A DNA stretch of 64,000 bases from Schistocerca nitens. Its lineage: Eukaryota; Arthropoda; Insecta; Orthoptera; Acrididae. The notes under the pieces were generated by a model. The model had not been told where the DNA came from and did no database searches. It saw nothing but the letters and a program-made list of their open reading frames with translations. The DNA lies in NCBI RefSeq assembly GCF_023898315.1, contig NC_064614.1, forward strand, positions 495,644,109 to 495,708,108, written 5' to 3'. Position numbers and translations under genes: made by a program. Below are positions 40,569 through 52,419 of this stretch, one piece after another (positions within the stretch are counted from its first letter, which is position 1; every line of letters begins with the position of its first letter).

Positions 40569-42220
40569 ACTCTATTTTGTATCCGGGTTGTTATACTCCC
40601 ACTGTCATTTACGTTACACAATCAGCTGATTTCGTTGCTGTGCCAATTTCAGGCGCTGCTCGTATCATCGTAATTTTACAGCGCTACCTCGTGCGGGTGT
40701 ACAGAAACGTGAGTCTGTCAATTTCATATGTAACTGCTGTCTTAGTAAACAGTGATGATGCAAAATTTGTAAAAATACGACAGGAGCAACTCTCGAAAAT
40801 GGCACAGCACAGCGCAGTGGATAGGTATAGTCCCATTTCTCTCTCTCTCCCTCTCTCTCTCTCTCTCTTCTTTCACGCTACTTCGTGGATACTTGTGAGA
40901 GAGGGAGGGGAGTAATGTGTTTTACACGTTTCCGTGGCCTCTGTCACAGAAGATAATCTTCTGGGTGGTTAGTAGACCACGTCACATTCCACTTCAACTT
41001 TTCCTCCAGACACATAGTTCCAACCCCTCCACATTGATCTTTACTCGCAGCCTTCTGGTGTTCTCAGCTCGCTGAACGCTGTCGAAAACTTACGTCGCGT
41101 TCAGTGATGAAAGGATGCCTTTCCCGCACTTTTTCCGAAGAAGTGGAGTTACTGATTAAAACTTCCGAGGGTCTCAGTGTTAAAAGGTGATTTCGGAAAA
41201 GAAGTGGAGGAGGAATATGACGTGGCCCAATAATCTAGAAGTTATTACCTTTAAAGTGGTGTCTTGCTTGACTCCGCTTGACTCGTTGGCTCTCAGTGCG
41301 GTAAAAATCACGTATAGGATGCTTCCAAGGAGGTACTTGACGTAGAGAGTTGCGTCATTCAAACGACCACAACATGTACATGAAACTCACAATTTTAAGT
41401 ATACTTTTACTCTTTATTTTCTTTTCCGTCGAACTACGGAGTTATGTCAGCGATTTTGACTCATACACCTCTGATATTTTCTTGTAAAAAAAGACAAAGC
41501 TCTATTCTTATAAAAAGTTGATATCTGTATCTCGATGATTAATCAAGTTACTAAAACACGTTGATCTGTGCATTATGATTCCCTGTTCAGTACCCGCGTG
41601 GATGGAAACAGATTACAAAGATTATTAACGAGCCGAAAGCTATTCAGTCTAAAAAACTATCATGTGTACTACTAAGGAATAAGATTAGCGCACAACTGAA
41701 ATGCTGAAGTCCGGCCAACTATCGGTTGCAAGTCTCGGATACTATTCGTCATTTACAAATGAATGATTGTGATCCGAGTAAATGTATTGTAAAATGCAGT
41801 TTAATTTGATGCGAAATTAAAGTTGCTTCAGTTAGTCGTCCATTCAGTATAATCTGTCAATGGTGCTGTCACGTCATCGACAGATTTGCTGGCTGACCGA
41901 AGTGAAGCGATTTCCTGAAAACACACGGGGGCGGATGAAAGCGGACAGCTGCGGCCAACCGCGGCGAACTTACCGCGAGCAAATTTACGGCCGACCGACT
42001 CGAAAACCGCAGAATACATACTGGAAAAAGCAAAGGCGCAGACAACGGTGTGGCAGCAGCGGCGTAATTTTCATTCCGTATGTGCTCTTACCTGCACTTT
42101 TCTGTGGCAAATGTCAGAGAGAAAATTAGAAAAATAGAGGACAATTAACTATCTTCAAATGCAGCAGTTATATACAGAAAACATACCTCAGACATTTCTT
42201 GCTCACATTGCAAGCAGTTT
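40569..42220. other. unassigned DNA with a CT microsatellite
   Basis: A (CT)n run at about 40839-40871. The stretch 41910-42060 is richer in GC. No gene or transposon signature. Confidence 0.4.
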
Positions 42221-42350
42221 CACATCCTATTAAATTTAACGATATAGCCATACATTCCTTATGTAGATCTCCGCAAGAAGAAGTGAGTTCCACATACTAT
42301 TACATTTAACGGTGCAGCCATCCACTTCTCTGCAAGAAGTAAGAAGCAAA
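42221..42350. repeat. diverged ~70-bp tandem duplication
   Basis: CACATCCTATTAAATTTAAC at 42221 recurs as CACATACTATTACATTTAAC at 42291, each followed by a GCCAT.CA...CT..GCAAGAAG block. Two copies only. Confidence 0.55.
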
Positions 42351-42371
42351 AACCAGTCATACCTGTTTCTT

Positions 42372-42437
42372 CTTGGACAGTTACTGTCTCCGTCAGAGCT
42401 ATGACGCTCTACAGACAGTAACTGTTGGATATCCAAG
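42372..42437. other. 66-nt stem-loop
   Basis: CTTGGA/TCCAAG outer pairing, 13-bp perfect stem ACAGTTACTGTCT/AGACAGTAACTGT (42377-42389, 42413-42425) and inner AGAGC/GCTCT. The size is like a microRNA precursor, but short inverted repeats of transposons look the same. Confidence 0.4.
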
Positions 42438-43000
42438 AGGATCTGCAATTCCATAAACGCAGGTTATAGCGGTAGAAGAATTCTCTTTGCTTGCGTCAGG
42501 ATGAACATTTACTCTGAAGGAGAATCGCAGTTTGTGTCTTCATACAGTTTTATTGTATATAGCTGCTATTACTAACTAGCGTCCAGTTGGATTTGTTGGG
42601 TTAGTTAACAAGTAAATAACCCTTGCTGCTGTTGATGTAGAACTGGGCTTATCTCAAATAAAAACACAGCGTTTTCGTGGGTTTATGTTGTTGAAAACAA
42701 AACGTCTGGTTCGTGTTAGAGTCTACTGTGCAACTCAGTTTTAGGATATATGGTTATTTCTTTTAAAATTGTCTATTTTCCCTGTGAAGTAGCCGTTCTT
42801 AGATATTACAAATATATTGAATTACTGCGTTCAACTTCTTGTTTAAGTAAAGTTTCTAGAGAACAAGCTCCAAAGAGCAGATTTAGTGAAATGGAAAAAC
42901 ATTAACAGACTTTTCCCCCAAAACAATATGTGCAACGTAATTTCCTTATCAACTGACTACAAAATGTTATTGAATTTATGCAACTGTCTTGAGTCTAATA
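42438..43000. other. unassigned AT-rich DNA
   Basis: Nothing recognised before the SINE A at 43001. Confidence 0.4.
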
Positions 43001-43200
43001 GCCGGCCGGAGTGACCGAGCGGTTCTAGGCGCTACAGTCTGGAACCGCGCGACCGCTACGGTCGCAGGTTCGAATCCTGCCTCCGGCATGGATGTGTGTG
43101 ATGTCCTTAGGTTAGTTAGGTTTAAGTAGTTCTAAGTTCTAGGGGGCTGATGACCTCAGCAGTTAAGTCCCATAGTGCTTAGAGCCATTTGAACCATTTT
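43001..43200 (+). repeat. SINE family A, plus, near-consensus, 12-bp duplication
   Basis: TTGAGTCTAATA is exact at 42989-43000 and 43201-43212. The 200-bp copy has GACCGAGCGGTTCTAGGCGC, GCGACCGCTACGGTCGC, GGTTCGAATCC and CATTTGAACCATTTT. It looks the least diverged here. Confidence 0.9.
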
Positions 43201-43589
43201 TTGAGTCTAATATGAACAAAATACCTCAACCCTTACAAAATGACCAATCTGTTCACTAAGATGAAATGTAAATTTTGGTGAGCGGTTTACCACCACCCTC
43301 GAAAAAAGTAACAAAAGTAAACAAAGTACAGAAAGAAGGCAAATCTTAGAAACTCCTAAAAACCAAGCGAACAGGTGAGGATCTCACACATAGACAAGGA
43401 TTCAGTCGGACATTTGTGTAGTCCCTTAAGCTCTGATGCTGTGTCACTTACGAATCAGCTTCGTGAAAACTGAAACTTACAGTAATCTGACAGTCTTATA
43501 CTAAATTCCGTTTCTGACGGGCAATTGCGAGAGGTTACCTCCACACACGACTGTTTATTTGAGTTTCTTTAGTGAGGACCCCTTTGATT

Positions 43590-43630
43590 CAGTGGTCCCC
43601 AACCTTTTTCAAACCATTGTCCCTGAGTGC
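43590..43630 (+). mobile_element. possible hAT terminal repeat, single end
   Basis: CAGTGGTCCCCAACCTTTTT matches the common hAT-family end. No inverse partner or 8-bp duplication was found to the right, so only one end may remain. Confidence 0.3.
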
Positions 43631-45084
43631 AATCAGATATTACTTAGTTCTCCAATATCAAGCGTGATTATAGGATTAATATTATTAAGTTACTATTGTT
43701 TTTAGTTATAGTAAATTATAAAATTAACAACATCTAACCCCTGGAGCAATCTAATAATATGATGTGTCATATGAAATGTGACGTCTGTAAACACCACAAT
43801 AAATTACTTTTCAGATCAGGAAAGTGTATAAAGAATTATAGACAAGTTTATTAAAAGTTAATACAGAAATGCGCTAATAATATAAAATAATATAAATCCT
43901 TCACAGCTACACATAACATAGGGGCATCAAGGCCTTCCCAGATCTTTACCTAAAATTCTGAGTGGACGGGACATCACAATTTACTATCTAATATGAATTT
44001 GTTATTTTATGTTAAGTTTGTCATGATATAAAACTAGATATAGGCAACTACATAATCTTTGTTAATACCTTGCCTAACACTGTGTTGATATTTAATGAGA
44101 GAACACAAAATAACTGCAGAAATTTTCTCTCTGGTTTAGTAATTTGTAAATATCTACAGTTAGCTTTAAAATGAAATTCTGGTCATTATTTAAGTGGATA
44201 ACTTCGGTTAGAAGGTGTTCGACATTATAGAAAGTACTTAATGGCGAGGAGTGGAGCATGTGTGGTCTTTCGCTGGTTTTTTGTGTGTTTTGTTTTTGGT
44301 CGGCTTTGGCGAGTCTGCTTTTGTTGAAGAGGCCTTGCGGCGAAGCAGTCACCTGAAGTAAACACTTAAACAGTTCAGAAGACATGAAATAATTTTGTGA
44401 GTAAGAGTCACAAACACTAACTTTTACTGCACTTGGGTTATTTGACTATGTTTTCGATGATTACGTGACTATTTGCACTAGAATTTTGTTTACTGGATTT
44501 GAGGCAGCTGTGAATTATTTTCCACAACTGACATTTTGCATTCATGTATTTCACGTCTTGATCCACGTTTTCGTAGTTGTTATTCAGGATACCGAACTTT
44601 CAGTCGTGACTGATACTGGGAAACTGAATTTGCTGTCGATTTTCGTGAATTCATGTGCAGTTAAATGAACTTGATTCCACATATTTCTGTATTCAACAGT
44701 AGCACTCCATACATATATACATTAATTATTGTCTGCTTCGTTTACTCGAATCCGCAATTCATGTGAGGCCACCGTCCATGTATGTGTGAGCAGCATTTAA
44801 TAAACATTTACTTGGTGAAGCTCTAAGTGGTTTTGTAGACATCATTAATCCTAAGGGACTTACCCAAAAATATACTGGAAACAAATTGCAGCACGAAGAC
44901 GGAGTTGTATAACATAAGCGAAAGTTGCTAACGTGCTTCTATGTCAAAGAAGATGTTCGTTCAGATTCCGCGCCAGTCGCATCAGAGTGCGCTAGTAGCG
45001 CCACTATGAGGATGCAAATCGGGTTTGCTTTAAATAAAAGCTCTAACGGTGATGAGCGTTAGTTACCTTTCAGATTGTATGCGG
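43631..45084. other. unassigned AT-rich DNA
   Basis: Frames at 44092-44385 (minus) and 44465-44668 (plus) show no recognised domain. It could be the body of the hAT-like element. Confidence 0.35.
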
Positions 45085-45605
45085 TGAGTGAATGTTAGTC
45101 AACAGTGCCTTTAAGGCGACAAACGCGTTATTATCAAAAACTGACAGAGCCTTAACAAGGTCGTATAAAAAGGCTACGAGAAGCTGGATGTTCCTTCTCC
45201 GATATACGATTGCAAGAGGACCGGGCTCTGAACGGCCACGTGACACTACCGAGAAAGAACACCATCGTGTTCAGCTTATGGCGCTGGGGCATCGTATTGC
45301 ACCTGTAGCAGTAATCTCAGCAGCAGTTCGCATCGCAGTGATTTAAAGATTTGTTATAAATCGGTTACTTCAACCATAGCTCCGTGCCAGACACCCTGTA
45401 GCGTGCATTCCGCTGACCACCAACCACCTATTTGCGACTTCAGTGGTCTCAAACAAGACCTCATTGAAAAGCAGGGTGGGGGACTGATATGTTTTCTAAC
45501 GAAAGCTGGTTGTGCCTCGGTGCAAGTGATTGGCGGGAGTTGGTTAGTGTCTGTGTCTCTATCTGTGTATGTGGTAGGTGGGTGTGTATGTACAGATGTT
45601 GTGAT
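45085..45605 (+). pseudogene. Tc1-like transposase relic, N-terminal half
   Basis: Blocks in order: GPGSERPRDTTEKEHHRVQ and MALGHRIAPVAVISAAV (second helix-turn-helix), RHPVACIPLTTNH-like codons near 45390, LRLQWSQTRPH, KAGWG, then FSNESWLCLGASDWRE, where the first catalytic Asp of the FSDES motif now reads Asn. The rest of the DDE domain and terminal repeats were not found. Multiple frameshifts. Confidence 0.65.
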
Positions 45606-47427
45606 AGTCGGCACCTTAATAATGAACCGAGTGCAGAATGACAGCCGTTTCTTCTTTGTGTCTAACAGTCTTCCCGCAAACATATATCATAATTTACTGC
45701 ATAATGTTTTCTACACGGTCGGAACTGCACCACTAAGTGGACTACACCTGCGAATATAGATTATCCGATTGGCGTCCACGCGTCCACACTTCAGTAGCTG
45801 AGCTGCTGCTCAGGCAAAAATAAACATTATGGCTCGCTTGTGCCACCGTACTTGAAGCTACTAATCAATCTAAAAATATACTACTGGTAACAGCTGTAAA
45901 TGCTTGGCTCGAAACTAAGTAAATACTGATGAAATGTTATTCAACACACTTCTCCCAGTCATTAATAGAAATATCTGAACTCGGCGCGAGTGATAAGTGC
46001 TGATATATAAGATTAATTCTGTATTAAATGTATGGGCTTTGAAGCGACGGTCCATGACCGACCCATGACTGACTCATCGGATACGAACGAGTCAAGCCAA
46101 CATATTAGATCGTGCATTGTGTGCACTGACAGGGTCCACAAAGCCACTGGTTTGCTCGTAACCCGACACCTCAAACGACAGACCAAGTAATTCACTCCAA
46201 TTCACGAGGGCAGAAGAGCCTCCCAGTCTTGACATAAGCTACGAATACAGGTAAAGCTCGGCGCCAGATATCACTGTGAACAGTACGACTCAGGGTCCTA
46301 TCGTAGTTACCAGAGTAGATGTAGATCAAATTCAGTCGTTTGCATCTGATGCCAATGCGATGCGTAAAATCCCCATATTAGAAGCAGTTAAATCATATTT
46401 TAGTGCTGGGCGGAGTAGCATGAAGATAGTAGCTAACCACCCAACCTAGAACGTCATTCATAAGGGGACCGGTTTTACCCAGCACTAAAACGAATAATTA
46501 AAAACAGTATGAAAAAGTTGGTCGAAGACAGACCTCGTAAGCTATACGGTGCGACTGTCCCTTAATATCCGTTGCAAGTAATTCCAAGGTTGGTGGGCAG
46601 GCTGAAATAGCGACAGTGCTCGTGAGCTCGGTCGCATTCCAAGCGCAGCGGCGGACGCCTGTCTACACTCTCGCTGAGTTAGGCCCGTTGACCCGTACGT
46701 ACGACGCACCGGGCAGGGCTATAATTGCCTACGCTGCGGACGCGCCATTGGACAGTGACACAGCTACAAACGTCGCCCATATCGCACAGGGCAACGTGTG
46801 ATCAACAGGGGCGGAAAGCGAACTCTTCCACTGTGAACACATTCTAAAAGAACATCAACGGCTTCAAAAAAGTTTTTCACCGCCCTCATGACAAACGCGG
46901 TGTACTTTTTTTAAATTTAAATCTGAAGTCTCTTTCCCAATACTTTTTCAGCTACAGAAAATCGCTACATAGAAGAGGCTGTGTAACGAAGAGAAAACTA
47001 AAGCTTCGTTCTCCGTGCAGTTTAGTTGGACATTCGTCAGCGTGACACTGTTCGGTCTGTGAAAAAGCTTCGAAATGTCGTTTCAAGCTCAGACCGAGAG
47101 CGCATTATCACTTTAGTGCAACAAGTGTTGCCAGTACCACAGTGACCATTCGACAGCTATCGGTAGACATAAAACAGCGAAGTGACTGCGCTCGTTCGAC
47201 AACATCAGGTGATGGTCGCTGGTTAGAAATTACAGCCGATGGGCGTTCCGAGCGGAATTTAATTTTTTCATTGCTGAGTGCCGTCGCAACAGCGCGCACT
47301 TCAGTGTGCGGCCGGGACGCCGTGCTGGACAGAGTATGGCGCCTGCTGCGCTGTCTCGTCAACGTCACAGGCCCATCCGTATTTGTTCTCACCAATAAGT
47401 TCTTAAAATAAATTGTAATTGGAGTAT
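45606..47427. other. unassigned DNA
   Basis: Short frames only. A piece near 47050-47110 reads KLRNVVSSSDRERIITLVQQ, faintly Tc1-like, but too little to assign. Confidence 0.35.
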
Positions 47428-47429
47428 TA

Positions 47430-48650
47430 CACTGAAGCGCCAAAGAAACTGGTACAGGCGTGTGTATTCAAACACAGAGATATGTAAAGAGGCAGAATAC
47501 GACGCGGCCGTCGGCAGCGCCTCTATAAGACAAGGGTCTGGCGCAGTTGTTAGATTGGTTACTGCTGGTACAATGGCAGGTTATCAAGATTCAAGTGCGT
47601 TTGAACGTGGTGTTACAGTCGGCGTGCGAGCGATGGGGCACAGCATCTCCGAGGTAGCGACAAAGTGGGGAGTTTCCCATGCAACCATTTGACGAGTGTA
47701 CAGTGGACATCAAGAATCCTCCAAAACATCAAATCTCCGACATCGCTGCGGTGGGAAAAAGATCCTGTAAGAATGGAATCAACGACGACTGAAGAGAATC
47801 GTTCAACGTGGCAGAATCGCAACCCTTCCGCGAATTGCTGCAGATTTCAATGCTGGTCCATCAACAAGTGTCAGCTTTCGAACCATTCAACAAAACATCA
47901 TCGATATGGGCTTTCGGAGCCGAAGGCAAACTGGTGTACCCTTGATGACTGTGCGACACAAAGCTTTACGCCTCGCCTGGGCCTTTCAACACCGGTATTG
48001 GACTGTTGATGGCTGAAAACATGTTGCCTGGTCGGACGAGTCTCGTTTCAACTTTTATCGAGCGGATGGACGTATACGGGTATGGAGACAACCTCATGAA
48101 TCCATGGCCCCTGCATGTGAGCAGGGGACTGTTCAAGCTGATAGAGGCTCTGTAATGTGGGGCGAGTGTATTTGGAGTGCTATGGGACACCTGATACGTC
48201 TAGTTACGACTCTGACATGTGTCACGTAGGTAAGCATCCTGTCTGGTCACCTGCATCCATTCATGTCCATTGCGCATTCCGAGGGACTTGGGCAATTCCA
48301 ATAGGACAATTCGATACCCCACACGTCCAGAATTTCTACAGAGTGGCACCAGGAACGCTCTTATGAGCTTAAACACTTCCGCTGGCCACCAAGCTCCCCA
48401 GACATGAACATTATTGAGCATATCTGCATGGGATGCCTTGCAACGTGCTGTTCAGAAAAGATCTGCACCCCCCTTCGTTCTCTTACGGATTTATGGACAG
48501 CCCTGCAGGATTCGTGGTGTCAGTTCTCTCCAGAACTACTTCAGACATTAGTCGTGTCCATGCCACGTAGTGCTGTGGCACTTCTGCGTACTCTCTGGGG
48601 CCGTACACGATATTATGGAGGTGTACCATTTTTTTTTTGCCTCTTCAGTG
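47430..48650 (+). mobile_element. Tc1-like transposon, complete but decayed
   Basis: The left end CACTGAAGCGCCAAAGAAAC (after TA at 47428) matches the inverted right end TTTTTTTTTGCCTCTTCAGTG (48650, before TA). Length 1221 bp. The transposase covers nearly the whole interior. Confidence 0.85.
47573..48640 (+). pseudogene. Tc1-like transposase, decayed
   Basis: MAGYQDSSAFERGVTVGVRA, GHSISEVATKWGVSHATI-stop, TSNLRHRCGGKKIL, LPRIAADFNAGPSTSVS and IDMGFRSRRQTGVPL form the paired helix-turn-helix domains. WTVDG-stop-KHVAWSDESRFN holds the first catalytic Asp. RADGRIRVWRQPHESM, GLGQFQ-stop-DNSIPHTS (second Asp region) and SPDMNIIEHI (the DxxE position now I-E) continue, ending PRSAVALLRTLWGRTRYY. 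There are at least four stops and some frame changes. Start 47573 is the first Met in the family frame. Confidence 0.85.
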
Positions 48651-49147
48651 TATTCTCCTTTGAAATTACTAAAACTAGATAACCTTACAAAGAAGCACCT
48701 TCCAAAAAGTTTTCGTATGAACTGTTAAATTTTGCGTTTAACCTTCGAACGCTAATTGGAGAAAAGGTTACACTGCTGGTAAGCCATCGTAAATTGTACT
48801 ACTCCAAATTTATTCAAAGGGAGGCATAATTTATAAGTTATGCATTAGCTAACCATAATTATTAGATCTACAGTGGTATATTACATACCAAATTAAGTAG
48901 GCCTACAAAATATCCCATTTTATACCCTACTGCAATTGTAAACTTTACGTGGGTTTAGAAATCTAGGGTTAAGAAATCATTCACGCAGACATACCGTCGT
49001 TTGACCCTAGCACAGACTCCCGGTGGTAGGTACCCATGCGGTACAGAGGCAGCTGAAAGAGTTGAAAACAAATAATCGTCAGGTCTGGATGGAAATACAA
49101 TTCGGTTTTCGGTTTCGTAGAGAGTACGTTGCGGCATTGGCCTCTTA
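48651..49147. other. unassigned AT-rich DNA
   Basis: Nothing recognised between two DNA transposons. Confidence 0.4.
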
Positions 49148-50465
49148 CGAGGTGCGTTCAATTTCTAAGGCCTCCGATTTTTTTCTCCGGACTGGAAAGA
49201 GATAGAAACATGTGCATTGTTTTAAAATGAGGCCACGTTCATTGTCAATACGTCCCAGAGATGGCAGCACCGTACGGTAGATGGAATTTTACCGCCAGCG
49301 GCGAGAATGAGAACTGTTTTAAATACTTAAAATGGCGACGTTTTCCTTACTTGAACAGCGTGCAATCACTCGTTTTCTGAATTTTCGTGGTGTGAAACCA
49401 AATGAAATTCATCGACAGTTGAAGGAGACATGTGGTGATGGAGTTATGGATGTGTCGAAAGTGCGTTCGTGGGTGCGACAGTTTAATGAAGGCAGAACAT
49501 CGTGTGACAACAAACCGAAACAACCTCGGGCTCGCACAAGCCGGTCTGACGACATGATCGAGAAAGTGGAGAGAATTGTTTTGGGAGATCGCCGAATGAC
49601 TGTTGAACAGATCGCCTCCAGAGTTGGCATTTCTGTGGGTTCTGTGCACACGATCCTGCATGACGACCTGAAAATGCGAAAAGTGTCATCCAGGTGGGTG
49701 CCACGAATGCTGACGGACGACCACATGGCTGCCCGTGTGGCATGTTGCCAAGCAATGTTGACGCGCAACGACAGCATGAATGGGACTTTCTTTTCGTCGG
49801 TTGTGACAATTGATGAGACGTGGATGCCATTTTTCAATCCAGAAACAAAGCGCCAGTCAGCTCAATGGAAGCACACAAATTCACCGCCACCAAAAAAATT
49901 TCGGGTAACCGCCAGTGCTGAAAAAATGATGGTGTCCATGTTCTGGGACAGCGAGGGCGTAATCCTTACCCACTGCGTTCCAAAGGGCACTACGGTAACA
50001 GGTGCATCCTACGAAAATGTTTTGAAGAACAAATTCCTTCCTGCACTGCAACAAAAACGTCTGGGAAGGGTTGCGCGTGTGCTGTTTCACCAAGCCAACG
50101 CACCCGCACATCGAGCTAACGTTACGCAACAGTTTCTTCGTGATAACAACTTTGAAGTGATTCCTCATGCTCCCTACTCACCTGACCTGGCTCCTAGTAA
50201 CTTTTGGCTTTTTCAAACAATGAAAGACACTCTCCGTGGCCGCACATTCACCAGCCGTGCTGCTATTGCCTCAGCGATTTTCCAGTGGTCAAAACAGACT
50301 CCTAAAGAAGCCTTCGCCGCTGCCATGGAATCATGGCGTCAGCGTTGTCAAAAATGTGTACGTCTGCAGGGCGATTACGTCGAGAAGTAACGCCAGTTTC
50401 ATCGATTTCGGGTGAGTAGTTAATTAGAAAAAAAATCGGAGGCCTTAGAACTTGAAAGCACCTCG
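49148..50465 (+). mobile_element. mariner transposon, structurally complete
   Basis: Left end CGAGGTGCGTTCAATTTCTA continues AGGCCTCCGATTTTTTTCT. The right end is its inverse with two changes. TA flanks at 49146-49147 and 50466-50467. Length 1318 bp, the usual mariner size. It lies next to a CR1 fragment at 50468. Confidence 0.9.
49332..50390 (+). CDS. mariner transposase, full-length frame with substituted catalytic residues
   Basis: 352 codons without interruption, the normal mariner length. Residues 1-115 hold two helix-turn-helix motifs (AITRFLNFRGVKPNEIHRQL and MTVEQIASRVGISVGSVHTI) that bind the terminal repeats. The linker has RWVPRMLTDDH at 121-131 in place of the usual WVPHxL. The DDE domain begins with TIDETW (Asp161). 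The second catalytic position, normally Q-D-N-A, reads HQANAPAH (Ala255). The third, normally APSD, reads APSN (Asn290). The 34-residue spacing between these two positions is exact, so the substitutions are at the catalytic sites. The C-terminus LQGDYVEK is typical. ATG 49332 is 184 bp from the left end, as expected. The protein could still bind DNA but should not cut. No evidence of expression. Confidence 0.9.
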   Translation: MATFSLLEQRAITRFLNFRGVKPNEIHRQLKETCGDGVMDVSKVRSWVRQFNEGRTSCDNKPKQPRARTSRSDDMIEKVERIVLGDRRMTVEQIASRVGISVGSVHTILHDDLKMRKVSSRWVPRMLTDDHMAARVACCQAMLTRNDSMNGTFFSSVVTIDETWMPFFNPETKRQSAQWKHTNSPPPKKFRVTASAEKMMVSMFWDSEGVILTHCVPKGTTVTGASYENVLKNKFLPALQQKRLGRVARVLFHQANAPAHRANVTQQFLRDNNFEVIPHAPYSPDLAPSNFWLFQTMKDTLRGRTFTSRAAIASAIFQWSKQTPKEAFAAAMESWRQRCQKCVRLQGDYVEK

Positions 50466-50467
50466 TA

Positions 50468-50645
50468 CTTAGCTTGTGTTTATCACGAATCTCTCACCCA
50501 AGGCAAAGTCCCAAGATACTTTGAAAAAAGCTTAGGTGAATCCTGCATATAAGAAGGTTAAGAGAACAGACATGCAAAACTGCAGACCAATATTATTAAC
50601 TTAGGTTTGCTACAGAGTTCTTGAACGTATTTCGAGTTCGAATAC
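50468..50645 (+). pseudogene. CR1/Jockey-like RT fragment, 5' part
   Basis: PRYFEKSLGESCI, KKVKRTDMQNCRP and VCYRVLERIS read across two frames. These match the KKG---P-NYRPISLTS---VLE-I block at the start of the palm. The continuation is at 52420-53440. Confidence 0.55.
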
Positions 50646-50654
50646 AATGCACCA

Positions 50655-51590
50655 GTAAAACCATGCTCCTATAGGAGCACAAAAAAGGCGAATATGCTCC
50701 TGTTTTAAAGACTCTGACTGAACAGTTAGAGATCAGTGCTTCATTCTACCTTCCTCGGGATCTTTAAAAATTTTCCCAAAAATTTTGATTTGCGAACCCA
50801 TTCGCGCTCTTTTTAACATGTCACTCATCTCTCGTTCCCACAAGTTCCCCTAACTATAATTCGTCCACACCCACTAGTCCATTGCTGTGAGTCGCTTACA
50901 GCCACCCAATCCCAATTTCCATTCTCAGTCACTCATTCAACGCGGCTCATTTGTAATTATCTCTTTGTGTCTCTCAAGCTATTATTACGTCCTTTCTCAC
51001 AACCACAGTCGCCTTCGTTATGTCCATCTGCTACTACTGTTTCGCTGTCACTGTCTCCCTCTTGCTCCCTCTTGCTGCTACTGTCTCATTCATTCCTTCC
51101 CATCGCTGTTGTCTCTGCTCACTGTCACTATCTTTCTCTTCCACGTTGTCATTATGACAGACTCTTTCTCTCATTATCACTGGCTCTCATCCACTTCCAC
51201 ATTCTCTGGCTCTTATTTCTCTCCCACTGGCATTATTCCTTCACTCTTTTGCTAGCAGTGTTCTGCCACTGTAAACTGTGTTCCACTGCCACTGTGTCCC
51301 ACCATTACTCTCATACTGCCATTGTCTTCTTCGGTCTTTCTATAACATAAGCACTCTCTACTATCTCCAAGTATTTATTACTTTTCCGTCTCTTTCCCAC
51401 TGTCACTGTCTCCGCTTCTCTCGGCATAACAAAGCGCGAATATATTGGCATGCCAAAATTTTGGGGAACATTTCTAAAGGTGCTGAAGAAGGTAGAATGA
51501 GGCATCTGGTACCCCACCTTTCAGTCGGAATCTTTTAAACAGGTGTGTATTCGACTTTTTTTGGGCTTCGATAGGAGCATTTTTCCACTA
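50655..51590. mobile_element. non-autonomous element with ~130-bp inverted ends and pyrimidine-rich core
   Basis: The left end (TGCTCCTATAGGAGCACAAA, AATATGCTCCTGTTTTAAAG, CTTCATTCTACCTTC, CAAAAATTTTG) is mirrored at 51455-51590. The core 50930-51440 is strikingly C/T-rich on the plus strand. It carries no transposase and lies between two parts of a CR1. Confidence 0.6.
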
Positions 51591-52419
51591 ATCCCTTCTT
51601 TTCCGTGCTACAGCACGGCATGTCATTCATATGAAAAGAAATGAAATAACGCAAAACTATTTCTACATCTCAGATGGGATTTAACGAGCATAAAACTTTT
51701 AGAAGTCTTCCAGTACTACAATGTGGGGTTCCCAGAACCCTTCGGATGATAACAGAGACACTTTACATCATATTTCTCCGTATTACGTCACTTTATAAAC
51801 TACATTTTCGCTTCACACACGATTATACGAAAGTATTTTACCTGTGCAAGTAGGTTGACTTCGAGCCTCTGTATCTTGGAAACAGGTAAAGATATCAATA
51901 AAGTTTTCAAGGTTGTTCGAGTTCGGGATCTTAGGAACACAGCGCAAAAACTATAGCCATTTGCTGTGCGTAGCCGTCTCGGTATCTACGGTTCAGTTTT
52001 GGTACACATAAACAAGTTCTTGGGATATTTCTCGAATTCCTAGAGAATATGCCGTTAAAATTTGAGCTGCGTACTGCGGTTTGTTATGGTAATGTACGCT
52101 GCTGGCGGTGAAAAAATAGTGAAAAACGCTTTTTCGGGTTTTCTCAGGAACGGCCGATGAACTAAATGGTGCCTCGGGATAAGTCCCTTAACTAGCACCT
52201 TAGACGACATTTAATGCGAAAAAACAAGCGATTTGTTCCGTTTGCCTAAGCTGGGGAAAGTGTATAATATTAAAATTTGGATAGTTACAGTAAAACGATA
52301 TAAGTGGTTCATTGCCGGAACGCTATCCAAAACACATGATCCTACCATTCTATTGCCAAAAAGAACCCGAGGTATGAGCCACGGAAATATCCCTTTTTTA
52401 TGTGCGGCATTTCGGAACA
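51591..52419. other. unassigned DNA
   Basis: No recognised signature, although it lies between CR1 blocks and may be another insertion. Confidence 0.4.

Noticed and set aside
43590-45084. Full hAT transposon
   Set aside because: Only one end motif; no partner end, 8-bp duplication or transposase codons.
50887-51538. Ser/His/Leu-rich frames with membrane-like character
   Set aside because: They arise from the pyrimidine-rich core of a non-coding inverted-repeat element; three overlapping frames look alike.
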